The notes under the pieces are model-generated. The model made no database searches, was not told the DNA's origin, and saw nothing but the letters and a program-made list of their open reading frames with translations. DNA of 15,127 bases, from contig JAZFTT010000145.1 of NCBI GenBank assembly GCA_036446835.1, positions 1-15,127 of the forward strand, given 5' to 3'. Source of the DNA: SZUA-217 sp036446835 (GTDB taxonomy: Bacteria > Actinomycetota > Acidimicrobiia > Spongiisociales > ZC4RG35). The translations under genes and the position numbers were made by a program. Below, in pieces: positions 7,298-14,795 of this stretch (positions within the stretch are counted from its first letter, which is position 1; the number at the start of each line of letters is the position of its first letter).

Positions 7298-7333
7298 GAG
7301 ATGCGAGGCTAACAAGTACGGAGAGCGAAGAAC

Positions 7334-8488
7334 TCAGGTCAGTTGGTTCTCGCCCGGGACCGGGGTCCTCATCAACCAGACGGAGTTGGCGATGCCGAGA
7401 GCGAGCGCCATCGACATGTAGAACGATCCACCCTGGCTCAAGAACGGGAGCGGAAGACCTGTTACAGGCATTATTCCGATGGTCATCCCGATGTTGACAA
7501 AGACGTGGAACATCACCATCGCGGCGACCCCTGCGGCTATGAGGGCGCCGAATCGATCTCTGGAGTTGGCCGATATGACCAACAGACGCCACACGATGAC
7601 ACCAAAGGCTGCCAGGACCAGCAGTCCGCCGATCAAACCGAGTTGTTCACCAACCGCCGTGAAAATGAAGTCGTTCTCTTGCTCAGGCACGTAGTTGAAG
7701 TCGGTCAGCGTTCCCTCACTGAACAGCCCTTTGCCAAATAGCTGACCCGATCCGATGGCAGTCTTCGACTGTCGAAGCTGATAGCCGATCCCCTGCGGGT
7801 CGATGTCCGGCCGGAACAAGACCCGGAGACGATCCAGCTGATGCGTCCTCAACAGACCGAGTTGCAGAACAGCCACCACACCAAGGACAAAGACCGCGAG
7901 CAGCGAAACAAGTTGTCTCCAGGTTGCACTGGAAACGAAAAGCATCGCGAACAAGATGAAGCCGAACACGAGAGTCGTGCCTAGGTCGGGTTGCATGTAG
8001 ATGAGAGCCGCGGGGATCGCCACGATTCCGACGGCCTGCAACACCTTCTGCCAGCTCATGGCTTTCGGTCCGAGCTCGTCCCGGCTCGACGGAGCGAGAA
8101 GGCTGGCCAGGACCACTATCACCACCACCTTGGCAAACTCGGCAGGCTGAAGATTGAAGAATCCGATCGGAATCCATCGTTTGACGCTGTTGACAGGATC
8201 AAACACAAAGACCGCCAGAAGCAGCACCAGGGTCACCAGCGAGATTACAGGGATGACTCCCCGATACTCGCGATAGTCGATGTTGGAAGCGAGCAAATAG
8301 ATGATCAGTCCCGCAACAACAAAGATCATCTGGCGCTCCATCGAGAAGGTGCCGGATTCCCGAGTCGCCGAGTAGATCATCAATAGCCCAAACCCGGACA
8401 GGGCAAGCATCGTCGCAAAGAGAATGCGATCGAACTTGTTGTCACGTCGGACAACCGCGACCTCGCGGATTCTGGTGAGAACTGTCAT
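7334..8488 (-). CDS. rodA: Peptidoglycan polymerase RodA (SEDS family)
   Basis: RodA is the SEDS-family glycosyltransferase that polymerises lipid II during cell elongation, working in complex with the class B transpeptidase encoded just upstream. The 384-residue protein has about ten membrane helices. Family blocks seen: NLQPAEFAK (112-120), MQPDLGTT (165-172), GYQLRQSKTAIGSG (235-248), VPEQENDFIFTAVGEQLG (267-284), whose D273 matches the catalytic aspartate of the large outer loop, and GIMPVTGLPLPFLSQGG (338-354). It is called RodA rather than FtsW because it forms a pair with PBP2 behind mreBCD. Its ATG overlaps the mrdA stop (TGATG), so translation is probably coupled. A short cytoplasmic N terminus (MTVLTRIREVAVVRRDNK) precedes helix 1. 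Confidence 0.95.
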   Translation of the reverse strand: MTVLTRIREVAVVRRDNKFDRILFATMLALSGFGLLMIYSATRESGTFSMERQMIFVVAGLIIYLLASNIDYREYRGVIPVISLVTLVLLLAVFVFDPVNSVKRWIPIGFFNLQPAEFAKVVVIVVLASLLAPSSRDELGPKAMSWQKVLQAVGIVAIPAALIYMQPDLGTTLVFGFILFAMLFVSSATWRQLVSLLAVFVLGVVAVLQLGLLRTHQLDRLRVLFRPDIDPQGIGYQLRQSKTAIGSGQLFGKGLFSEGTLTDFNYVPEQENDFIFTAVGEQLGLIGGLLVLAAFGVIVWRLLVISANSRDRFGALIAAGVAAMVMFHVFVNIGMTIGIMPVTGLPLPFLSQGGSFYMSMALALGIANSVWLMRTPVPGENQLT

Positions 8489-10455
8489 CAGTCCGTCTTC
8501 TCGCCTTCAACGATCGGGGTGGGCTCATTGCCCATGAGGTACTGAAGGATGTGCCGTGCAACGGGTGCGGCGATTCGTCCCCCCGAGCCGCCCTCCTCCA
8601 TTAGAACCACCACGATGAACTGGGGGTCGCCCAGCGGAGCAACACCAACGAACCAGGCGTGGTTGTCCTTGTTGGCGGAAATCTCGGCGGTGCCTGTCTT
8701 GCCGCCAATCTGGTCGAGACCATCACCGAAGTCACGAAAAGCCGCTCTAGCCGTGCCTGAACTCACTACCCGACCCAGGTCGAACAAGAGCGATGACCGG
8801 GTGGCTGAACTAATCGGGACCGTCCGTAGCTGCGGCGAGCTGATGTCCCGCACCGTGTTACCGGACGAGTCAATCACCCGACGAACCACTCGTGGTTCCA
8901 TCACCCGTCCACCGTTGACCAGGACCGCATAGGAGACTGCCACCTGAAGAGGCGTGGCCTCAAAAGCTCCCTGACCGATGGCAAAGTCCATCAGATCTCC
9001 ACCCTGCCAAATGGCGCCATCATCTTCAAGGCGACTTGGATGCAGCAGACCGGCGTTTGGATTGTCTCTTTGTATTTCGGCCCTGCGTTCGAATTCCGCC
9101 CTGCTCGGGATGGTGCCGTCGATTTCACCACCAAGATCTATACCCGTTGCCGATCCGTACCCGACGTCGCCGGCCCAGTCCTGAATCACGGTCTCTCTCA
9201 CCGTTCCGTCCAGAGCGAGGTAAGTGCCGAGGCCGGCCGCCCAGAAGAACTTGTTACAGGAGTTTTGCAGGGCACCGTGAATGTCGAGCCAGCCGAAATT
9301 GAAACGACCGTCGTACCAGTCACGCTTCACCTGCTGAGACCCGTCGGCCAACTCGGGAAGAATGAACTTTCCGTCGCAATTGACCAGGCGTTCACTCAAG
9401 TCGACATCGTCCCGATCGGGAAAGGGAAGATTCTCCTCTTCGATCACCGTATATGTGATCGCCTTGAATGTCGAGGCGGGCGGGTAGCGGCCGCCGATTG
9501 CCCTGTTGAGCAGAGCCTCCCGCTCGTTCAGATCGGCAAAGGTCTCAGCATGTATCCCGGCCACAAACAGTTGCGGATCGAAGTCCGGCACCGAGGCGAG
9601 GGCTAGAACTTCGAAGGTCTTGGCGTCCAGGACAACCGCGGCGGCCTTCTCCGTCACGCTGAACACCTCATCCCCGGCCTCGAGGTCTGCATCCTTGACC
9701 GCGTTGGACAGAGCAATCCCCTCTTCGAGGGCAAGCTCGACGAGTTGCTGGAGCTCTAGATCGATGGTGAGCTCCAGGGAGTTGCCGGGGAGTGGCTCCT
9801 TGGGAGGTCTTTGGTCGATGATCACTCCGCGTCTCACTCGATACTCCAGGATGCCTGACGTCCCCTGAAGAACCTGGTCGTATGCACTCTCGACACCCAA
9901 TCTGCCAATGCGGAGGTTCAGGTCGATATCGGGGTTCTCCTCCACATCGCCCTCGTCGGGAAGCCCGAGATGACCGATCACATGGGCCAGGGTTGGGCCG
10001 GACAGATAGACACGCTCAGGAACCATGACTATCTCCACTCCGGGAAGAACATCGAGTTGCTCGTTAACTTGATATGCGAGTTCGTTGGATACGGTGGCTA
10101 TCTGAAAGCGAGCGTTTATTCCTTCCTTCTCATAGAGCGCGTCGAGTTCCTCGCCGTCGATGGCGAGCATTGCCGAAAGACGCCTGATCAGCTCCTCACG
10201 CTCGTCCGGCTGAACGAATGTGCGGTCTATCACCACTGTGGGAACCATGCGGCTCGTGGCCAGGAGAACTCCGTTACGGTCGGAAATGTCCCCTCTTGGG
10301 GCGTAGGTCGTCTTCTGGATCCAGGTCTGCTCCTCGGCCGCCCGTGCGATTGCCGGGCCCTCGGCGACCTGGACGAACCACAAGCGGAGCCCCACCACCG
10401 AGAACATGACGACGAACGCTATCCCGAGAATGCCAAGCCTGACCGCAAACTTCAT
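8488..10455 (-). CDS. mrdA: Penicillin-binding protein 2, elongation-specific transpeptidase
   Basis: This class B PBP cross-links the peptidoglycan that RodA polymerises for lateral wall growth. The 655-residue protein has a short cytoplasmic start and one membrane anchor (about 8-29), then a non-catalytic pedestal/dimerisation domain (RGDISDRNG at 54-62, to about 230). The transpeptidase domain (about 265-640) carries the active-site serine S328 in STFK (328-331), SCN at 399-401 and KTGT at 586-589. All three catalytic motifs are intact, so it should be active and a beta-lactam target. The ATG overlaps the mreD stop (ATGA) and the gene's own stop overlaps rodA (TGATG), placing it in a tightly coupled chain. 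No Shine-Dalgarno is seen. The last 15 or so residues are hydrophilic and not obviously conserved. Confidence 0.95.
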   Translation of the reverse strand: MKFAVRLGILGIAFVVMFSVVGLRLWFVQVAEGPAIARAAEEQTWIQKTTYAPRGDISDRNGVLLATSRMVPTVVIDRTFVQPDEREELIRRLSAMLAIDGEELDALYEKEGINARFQIATVSNELAYQVNEQLDVLPGVEIVMVPERVYLSGPTLAHVIGHLGLPDEGDVEENPDIDLNLRIGRLGVESAYDQVLQGTSGILEYRVRRGVIIDQRPPKEPLPGNSLELTIDLELQQLVELALEEGIALSNAVKDADLEAGDEVFSVTEKAAAVVLDAKTFEVLALASVPDFDPQLFVAGIHAETFADLNEREALLNRAIGGRYPPASTFKAITYTVIEEENLPFPDRDDVDLSERLVNCDGKFILPELADGSQQVKRDWYDGRFNFGWLDIHGALQNSCNKFFWAAGLGTYLALDGTVRETVIQDWAGDVGYGSATGIDLGGEIDGTIPSRAEFERRAEIQRDNPNAGLLHPSRLEDDGAIWQGGDLMDFAIGQGAFEATPLQVAVSYAVLVNGGRVMEPRVVRRVIDSSGNTVRDISSPQLRTVPISSATRSSLLFDLGRVVSSGTARAAFRDFGDGLDQIGGKTGTAEISANKDNHAWFVGVAPLGDPQFIVVVLMEEGGSGGRIAAPVARHILQYLMGNEPTPIVEGEKTD

Positions 10456-10955
10456 GAGAAGCGAAAGGCGGTTGTATCTCCGTCAACGACCCTGACGAAG
10501 ACGGGGCCGAGGAGACCGCCGAGCAGCAGATTGGCCAACGGCACCACGAGTATCAGCCGGGCCACGTTTGGACCCAAAAGGCTGGTCTGTCCGAACAGGG
10601 TCCCGATGAGGACGAGGAGGACAACCCCGATGAGTGTGAGAATCCCCACCCACAGCGCCACAGCGAATTGACCAATCTCGGCGCGTTCTTTGGTCCGCAA
10701 CGCGATGTAGGCCACAGTGGCGAAGACGATCGCCCGAAGCCCGAGCAAGGACGACCCGAGAAGATCGACGACCAAACCCGACAAGAACGCAGTTCCCAGA
10801 ACAAGTTCAGGACGAATTCGAGTGAGTGCGAGGAGGATGACGACCAACATCACCAGATCGGGGGCAATGATGCGGATTTGACCGAACAGGGTGATCTGGG
10901 TCACGATCGCAAAGAGAAGAACCGTGGCGACGATCAGGCCCTTGGGAAGTCTCAT
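10452..10955 (-). CDS. mreD: Rod shape-determining membrane protein MreD
   Basis: MreD is an integral membrane component of the elongasome that interacts with MreC. The 167 residues are almost entirely hydrophobic, with about five or six membrane segments. The conserved MreD pattern is visible: PDLVMLVVILLAL near 32-44, then a GLVVDLLGSSLLGLRAIVF stretch near 60-78 matching the family's G-x-x-x-D-x(n)-G-L motif. Identification rests on this pattern plus position between mreC and mrdA, because MreD proteins are poorly conserved. The ATG overlaps the mreC stop (ATGA) and is preceded by a purine-rich GAAGGGGA that can act as a ribosome binding site; the stop overlaps the mrdA start in the same way. 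Confidence 0.93.
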   Translation of the reverse strand: MRLPKGLIVATVLLFAIVTQITLFGQIRIIAPDLVMLVVILLALTRIRPELVLGTAFLSGLVVDLLGSSLLGLRAIVFATVAYIALRTKERAEIGQFAVALWVGILTLIGVVLLVLIGTLFGQTSLLGPNVARLILVVPLANLLLGGLLGPVFVRVVDGDTTAFRFS

Positions 10956-11857
10956 GAGCCATCCCCTTCAATGGTCGTTGTGGTTGTGGACGTCCCGCCT
11001 GGGAGGAGGGTCTCACCGCTGCTCGCCGTGATGGGATCAGGTGGCCAGGCCAGGACGACGACCAGTCGCAGCGTGTCGGGATTCACAAACAAATCCACCT
11101 TCGTGCTCAGCACATCGTTCGAAGGCACCGCATCTTCGATTACCACACCAACCGGCAGGCCGGCAGGAAAGCTTGCCGAAACGGCCGAGGTGAGAACCTC
11201 ATCGCCTACCAGCACGGGCTCGCGAGCGGTGAGAATCTCGAGCCTCATCTCGTCGGTTGCCACCTGCGAAAGAAGAGAACCGATCTGATCTCCCACTATC
11301 ACGGTCAAGGCTTGACGGTCTGCTGTGATGGGAACGATCGTTGCGCTGCCTCGGGTGACGCTTTTCACAGTCCCAACGACATGCCCGTTGGTGTCAACGA
11401 CAGGCTGGCCGACGACAAGGCCATCGGAGGTCCCCTTGTCGATGATCAGGGCGGCATCGAAGGCGTCCGGTCTGCCGATCACGTTTGCGACGGTACGGCC
11501 GATCTCGTCGCCCGCAGCCTCCATCCTGTAAAGCTGCTCGAAGTGCTCGAGTCGGGCGAGTTGGTCCCGGACTCCGACCAGCGATGCCTCGGCCTCGGCG
11601 AGTTCACGTCTGAGGATGATGTTCTCCTCACGGAGATTCGAAAGATTCGACAGCGAGTCGATCATGTCGGCAACCGGGTTCACGGCATAGGAAGCGGCCT
11701 GTTGCACCGGAGCGATAATCGTCTGGGTGCCTGTCCGAAGCACACCGACCACGCCACCACCTTGAAGCCGAACGTCGAAGGTCATCAGAAGCACCCCAAG
11801 GATGATCAGGGTTACAAGGAGCGGGAGTGTGTGGCCGCGGGGCTCTCTATTCACCAT
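10952..11857 (-). CDS. mreC: Rod shape-determining protein MreC
   Basis: MreC is a bitopic protein whose extracytoplasmic domain activates the PBP2/RodA pair. From the ATG at 11857 it has 301 residues: a short cytoplasmic N terminus, one membrane helix (about 9-28), a coiled coil (about 72-112, rich in Leu/Glu/Arg), and the two-lobed beta-barrel domain (about 117-272) with conserved pieces such as LIIDKGTSDGLVVGQPVV (138-154) and FPAGLPVGVV (230-239). A low-complexity tail follows (GGTSTTTTTIEGDGS, 287-301) beyond the usual end. The frame is open upstream to 11950, but that part overlaps mreB and is not MreC-like, so ATG 11857, 22 bases after the mreB stop, is chosen; it has no good Shine-Dalgarno. 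The stop overlaps mreD by ATGA. Confidence 0.93.
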   Translation of the reverse strand: MVNREPRGHTLPLLVTLIILGVLLMTFDVRLQGGGVVGVLRTGTQTIIAPVQQAASYAVNPVADMIDSLSNLSNLREENIILRRELAEAEASLVGVRDQLARLEHFEQLYRMEAAGDEIGRTVANVIGRPDAFDAALIIDKGTSDGLVVGQPVVDTNGHVVGTVKSVTRGSATIVPITADRQALTVIVGDQIGSLLSQVATDEMRLEILTAREPVLVGDEVLTSAVSASFPAGLPVGVVIEDAVPSNDVLSTKVDLFVNPDTLRLVVVLAWPPDPITASSGETLLPGGTSTTTTTIEGDGS

Positions 11858-11879
11858 AGAAAGAGACGGTGGTAGGGAA

Positions 11880-12911
11880 TCATGGCCTGGCCGACGACGC
11901 CAGCACCGAATGCAGCGCGTCGAACTCCTCCAGGCACTTCCCTGAGCCAAGCACCACCGACTGCAGCGGCTTGGCCGCAGTCACAATGGGCATCCCCGTC
12001 TCATGGGCCAGACGATGGTCTATCCCAACCAAAAGTGCTCCTCCGCCAGTGAGCACGATTCCACGCTCCACGATATCCGCCGCCAATTCGGGAGGCGTCT
12101 TGTCAAGTGTGTATTTGACCGCGTCCACGACTGCCTGAGTGGGCTCCTCGATGGCCTCTCTGATCTCGGGGCTGGACAGAAGAATCGTTTTGGGAAGACC
12201 TGTGACCAGATCGCGACCCCTGACTTCGGCCGAAGGCTCGTCCGCGTACGGCCATGCCGAGCCAACTGCGAGCTTGAGCTGCTCGGCTGTTCTCTCACCG
12301 ATGAGGACGTTGTGCTCTTTCTTGATCCAGTCGATGATCGCGGTGTCGATTTCGTCGCCGGCGACCCGAATCGATCGAGATACAACTATCCCACCGAGCG
12401 AGATGACCGCAACCTCTGTGGTTCCACCACCGATATCGACGATCATCGACCCCGACGGCTCGCCAATCGGGAGCCCCGACCCGATGGCAGCGGCCATCGG
12501 TTCCTCAATCGTGTATGCCCGACGGGCACCAGCGTGGTAGGCCGCTTCCTCGACAGCACGACGCTCGACAGGAGTTATCCCGGACGGGACGCAGACGACT
12601 ATTCGGGGACGGGCCCACTTGCGCTTGTGCACCTTCTGTATGAAATAGCGCAGCATCTTCTCGGTGATGTCGAAGTCGGCAATGACGCCATTGCGAAGGG
12701 GGCGGATTGCGGTGATGTGGGACGGAGTCCGGCCAATCATCCGCTTCGCTTCCATGCCTACGGCCAGCGGCTTGTTGTTTGTCGAATCGATAGCGACGAC
12801 GGACGGCTCATTGAGCACGATGCCACCCCCGCGCACGTAGACGAGCGTGTTGGCAGTACCGAGGTCGATGGCCATGTCCTGGCCGGCAAAAGAAAAAAGA
12901 GTTTCAGCCAT
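11880..12911 (-). CDS. mreB: Rod shape-determining protein MreB (bacterial actin)
   Basis: MreB forms ATP-dependent antiparallel filaments under the membrane that orient the elongation machinery. The 343-residue length is standard. Actin-fold motifs are all present: phosphate-1 loop DLGTANT (16-22), the EEP segment at 136-138 containing the catalytic glutamate, phosphate-2 loop DIGGGTTE (159-166), and the adenosine site VLTGGGALL (286-294). The family marker VPSGITPVERRAVEEAA sits at 108-124. A GGGAG lies about 12 bases before the ATG as a modest ribosome binding site. It follows ndk by 76 bases, a gap that holds a promoter-like pair, so mreB may begin its own transcript. MreB in Actinobacteria is patchy (present in Streptomyces, absent from Mycobacterium and Corynebacterium), so its presence with mreC, mreD, mrdA and rodA indicates MreB-directed lateral growth here. 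Confidence 0.97.
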   Translation of the reverse strand: MAETLFSFAGQDMAIDLGTANTLVYVRGGGIVLNEPSVVAIDSTNNKPLAVGMEAKRMIGRTPSHITAIRPLRNGVIADFDITEKMLRYFIQKVHKRKWARPRIVVCVPSGITPVERRAVEEAAYHAGARRAYTIEEPMAAAIGSGLPIGEPSGSMIVDIGGGTTEVAVISLGGIVVSRSIRVAGDEIDTAIIDWIKKEHNVLIGERTAEQLKLAVGSAWPYADEPSAEVRGRDLVTGLPKTILLSSPEIREAIEEPTQAVVDAVKYTLDKTPPELAADIVERGIVLTGGGALLVGIDHRLAHETGMPIVTAAKPLQSVVLGSGKCLEEFDALHSVLASSARP

Positions 12912-12942
12912 AGCTGGGGAAGCTCCCGGGGCAGATCCAGGA

Positions 12943-12972
12943 ATTGTAGGTGCGCTCCCCGACTTGTGCCAT
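12943..12972 (-). promoter_or_regulatory. Probable promoter of the mre operon
   Basis: On the minus strand ATGGCA (12967-12972) and TACAAT (12943-12948) are spaced by 18 bases and match four of six and five of six bases of the -35 and -10 consensus. The -10 ends 31 bases before the mreB ATG, giving a leader of about 24 bases. It sits in the 76-base gap after ndk. Confidence 0.45.
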
Positions 12973-12987
12973 AAAGAGCTCCCGGGC

Positions 12988-13392
12988 TCAGCCGAAGAAG
13001 ATCTCCAACTCCCGGGCGGCGCTCTCCGGGCCGTCCGATCCGTGAACCAGATTGTTGGTCACCACTGTTCCGTAGTCACCTCGGATGGTTCCGGAAGCCG
13101 CATCCTTCGGATCGGTGGCGCCCATCAAGGTCCGGCAGACCGAGATCGCCGATTCTCCCGACCATTCCATGGCCACCACCGGGCCCGATGTGATGAACTC
13201 GATCAACTCCGGGAAAAAAGGCCTCTCCACGTGCTCGGCATAGTGAAGTCTGGCAAGGTCCTCGTCGATCGTGAGCCTGCGGATCCTCTCCAGATTGAGA
13301 CCCTTGTCCTCGAACCGGGAGATTATCTCGCCCACCAGACCTCGCTCAAAACCGTCGGGCTTGATCATTGTGAAGGTGTGTTCAACTGGCAT
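12988..13392 (-). CDS. ndk: Nucleoside diphosphate kinase
   Basis: It transfers the gamma-phosphate of ATP to other (d)NDPs through a phosphohistidine, balancing the NTP and dNTP pools. The 134-residue length is typical of bacterial Ndk. Motifs seen are the TMIKPDG start (8-14; K11 contacts phosphate), the Kpn-loop region, GTIRGDYG (101-108) and the active-site histidine H117 in NLVHGSD. The surrounding sequence TVVTNN replaces the more usual short acidic/Arg segment before the histidine, a mild divergence. The start at 13392 gives the standard N terminus; no Shine-Dalgarno is seen. The gene lies 40 bases after folC and 76 before mreB, the folC-ndk-mreB order I recall from Streptomyces. A small hairpin (GAGC/GCTC, 12976-12989) follows the stop on the minus strand. 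Confidence 0.96.
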   Translation of the reverse strand: MPVEHTFTMIKPDGFERGLVGEIISRFEDKGLNLERIRRLTIDEDLARLHYAEHVERPFFPELIEFITSGPVVAMEWSGESAISVCRTLMGATDPKDAASGTIRGDYGTVVTNNLVHGSDGPESAARELEIFFG

Positions 13393-13432
13393 ACCGTGAT
13401 AACGCTATCCGGACGAAGCCGATTGGGCGAAG

Positions 13433-14719
13433 TCACCCGGCGAGAAGATCCCTCACCGCTCCCACCAGGTAAAGAGAACCGGTCACCAGAACCGCTCCGT
13501 CGGAACCAGCCTCCGCCTGCGCCATGTTCAATGCCTCCTCCACTGTGTCGCCGGCCAGAACGGAGATGTCGAGAACCTTCGCTGCACGGTCGGCGAGACC
13601 GAGAGGATCAACGGCTCGCCTGTCGTCGACCGCAGTTGTGATGACGCCGTCAAGGACCGGCTCGAGTCGTTCGATCATCAACTCGACGTTCTTGTCACCC
13701 ATCACACCGAAAAGGAGTTGCCACCGGGTTGTCGGGAACTCCTCGAGAAGCGACTCAACGAGAGTGAAGACGCCGTCTGCGTTGTGGGCGCCGTCCACCA
13801 AGACAAGTGGAGAGGCGGACAGTGGCTCCATGCGTCCTGGCATGGTTGCGGCGGCGGCGGAACTCTGAACGGCCTCGGAGTCGAGTTTGCCGCCCAGCAT
13901 CGCCTCGGCTGCGGCAACAGCCATGGTCAGGTTGATGAGCTGAAACCTCCCATGGAGGGGCAGGAAGACCTCCTCATAATCCTCCTCGGCGCCGTGAATC
14001 GTCGCCAGCCAACCGCCAACCCCTCGCTGGCTCTCACCGAGGGAATAGTCGACTCCGAACCTCCGATGCTGGATGCCCAGCTCACGGCTCTTGTCGTTCG
14101 CCACATCCAGGGCGGCGTCCGGAAGAGGGCCAGTCACGAGTACCGAGTTTGGGCCGGCGATGGCCACCTTCTCTGCGGCGATCGATGCAATGTCCTCGCC
14201 GAGATACTCGGTGTGGTCAACGCCTATCGAGGTCACCACGCAAACCTCGGCATCGACGACGTTGGTTGCGTCGAGCCGGCCACCCAGTCCGACCTCGAGG
14301 ACAGCGGCGTTCACCGCCTGGTCCGCGAAAAAGGCGAAAGCGCAAGCAGTGGTCAATTCGAAATACGTGTTCGGCTCGCTGCCTCGTGCTTCCCGTAGGT
14401 CGGCGAAGGCGGCTACGTCTGACATGGCCAGGGCGAACTCGTCGGTAGTGGCAAATCTGCCGTTGATGGCCAATCGCTCCTCGACCTTCTGGAGATGTGG
14501 TGAGGTGTGAGTGCCGGTGGTCAAACCATGAGCAACGAGGATCAATGTGGCAAGACGGGAGGTCGAGGTCTTCCCGTTGGTCCCGGCGACATGGATTATG
14601 GGGTAGCCCTCATCGGGTCTGCCCATGTGATCGAGGAGATCGTTCATTCGGTCCAGGCCAGGCTTGCCGCCGAGACGTATGTGACGATCGAGATATGCGA
14701 CAGCTTGCTGGTAGTCCAT
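13433..14719 (-). CDS. folC: Folylpolyglutamate synthase / dihydrofolate synthase
   Basis: FolC adds glutamate to folates (and, where bifunctional, to dihydropteroate) in an ATP-dependent Mur-ligase-type reaction. The 428-residue protein shows the usual order: MDYQQAVAYLD start, P-loop GTNGKTS (46-52), the TSPHLQKVEERLAINGR block (72-88), TYFELTTACAFAFF (118-131), EVGLGGRLDATN (142-153), K184 as the likely carbamylated lysine, and in the second domain LVDGAHN (307-313) and GSLYLVGAVR (414-423). Whether it has one or both activities cannot be told from sequence. ATG 14719 gives the conserved N terminus, but there is no Shine-Dalgarno; instead a perfect 12-bp hairpin ends two bases upstream. 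ndk follows after 40 bases. valS, which I recall preceding folC in Streptomyces, is not here. Confidence 0.95.
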   Translation of the reverse strand: MDYQQAVAYLDRHIRLGGKPGLDRMNDLLDHMGRPDEGYPIIHVAGTNGKTSTSRLATLILVAHGLTTGTHTSPHLQKVEERLAINGRFATTDEFALAMSDVAAFADLREARGSEPNTYFELTTACAFAFFADQAVNAAVLEVGLGGRLDATNVVDAEVCVVTSIGVDHTEYLGEDIASIAAEKVAIAGPNSVLVTGPLPDAALDVANDKSRELGIQHRRFGVDYSLGESQRGVGGWLATIHGAEEDYEEVFLPLHGRFQLINLTMAVAAAEAMLGGKLDSEAVQSSAAAATMPGRMEPLSASPLVLVDGAHNADGVFTLVESLLEEFPTTRWQLLFGVMGDKNVELMIERLEPVLDGVITTAVDDRRAVDPLGLADRAAKVLDISVLAGDTVEEALNMAQAEAGSDGAVLVTGSLYLVGAVRDLLAG

Positions 14720-14721
14720 GA

Positions 14722-14753
14722 GAAGGCCCCGGGAGGTTAACCCCGGGGCCTTC
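14722..14753 (-). terminator. Perfect 12-bp hairpin abutting the folC start codon
   Basis: GAAGGCCCCGGG (14722-14733) and its exact complement (14742-14753) enclose an 8-base loop. The stem is very GC-rich and has no T-run on either side. It lies 42 bases after the surface-protein stop codon and only two bases before the folC ATG, so it is most simply the terminator of the upstream gene. Its position would also hide the folC ribosome-entry region in any read-through RNA. Confidence 0.65.
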
Positions 14754-14795
14754 GATTGCTCAGCGGATCCGTTTTGAGTTGCTGTCTACCTGTCC

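Noticed and set aside
9970..10671. A 233-codon plus-strand open frame opposite mrdA and mreD.
   Set aside because: It crosses two real genes and their overlap, and no motif or ribosome binding site supports it.
11858..11950. A longer MreC starting at 11950.
   Set aside because: The extra 31 residues overlap the mreB coding end, are Arg/Trp/Cys-rich and unlike MreC; ATG 11857 gives a normal N terminus before the membrane helix.
12003..12974. A 323-codon plus-strand open frame opposite mreB.
   Set aside because: It mirrors a clear mreB gene, is rich in Arg/Asp/Gly as expected from the antisense of a GC-rich gene, and shows no family features.
13718..14398. A 226-codon plus-strand open frame opposite folC.
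   Set aside because: It lies wholly within a well-supported gene on the other strand and looks like a compositional shadow.
14722..14753. The folC-proximal hairpin as a recombination or attachment site.
   Set aside because: No integrase, gene cassette or second copy is present; position after a stop codon is better explained by termination or RNA control.
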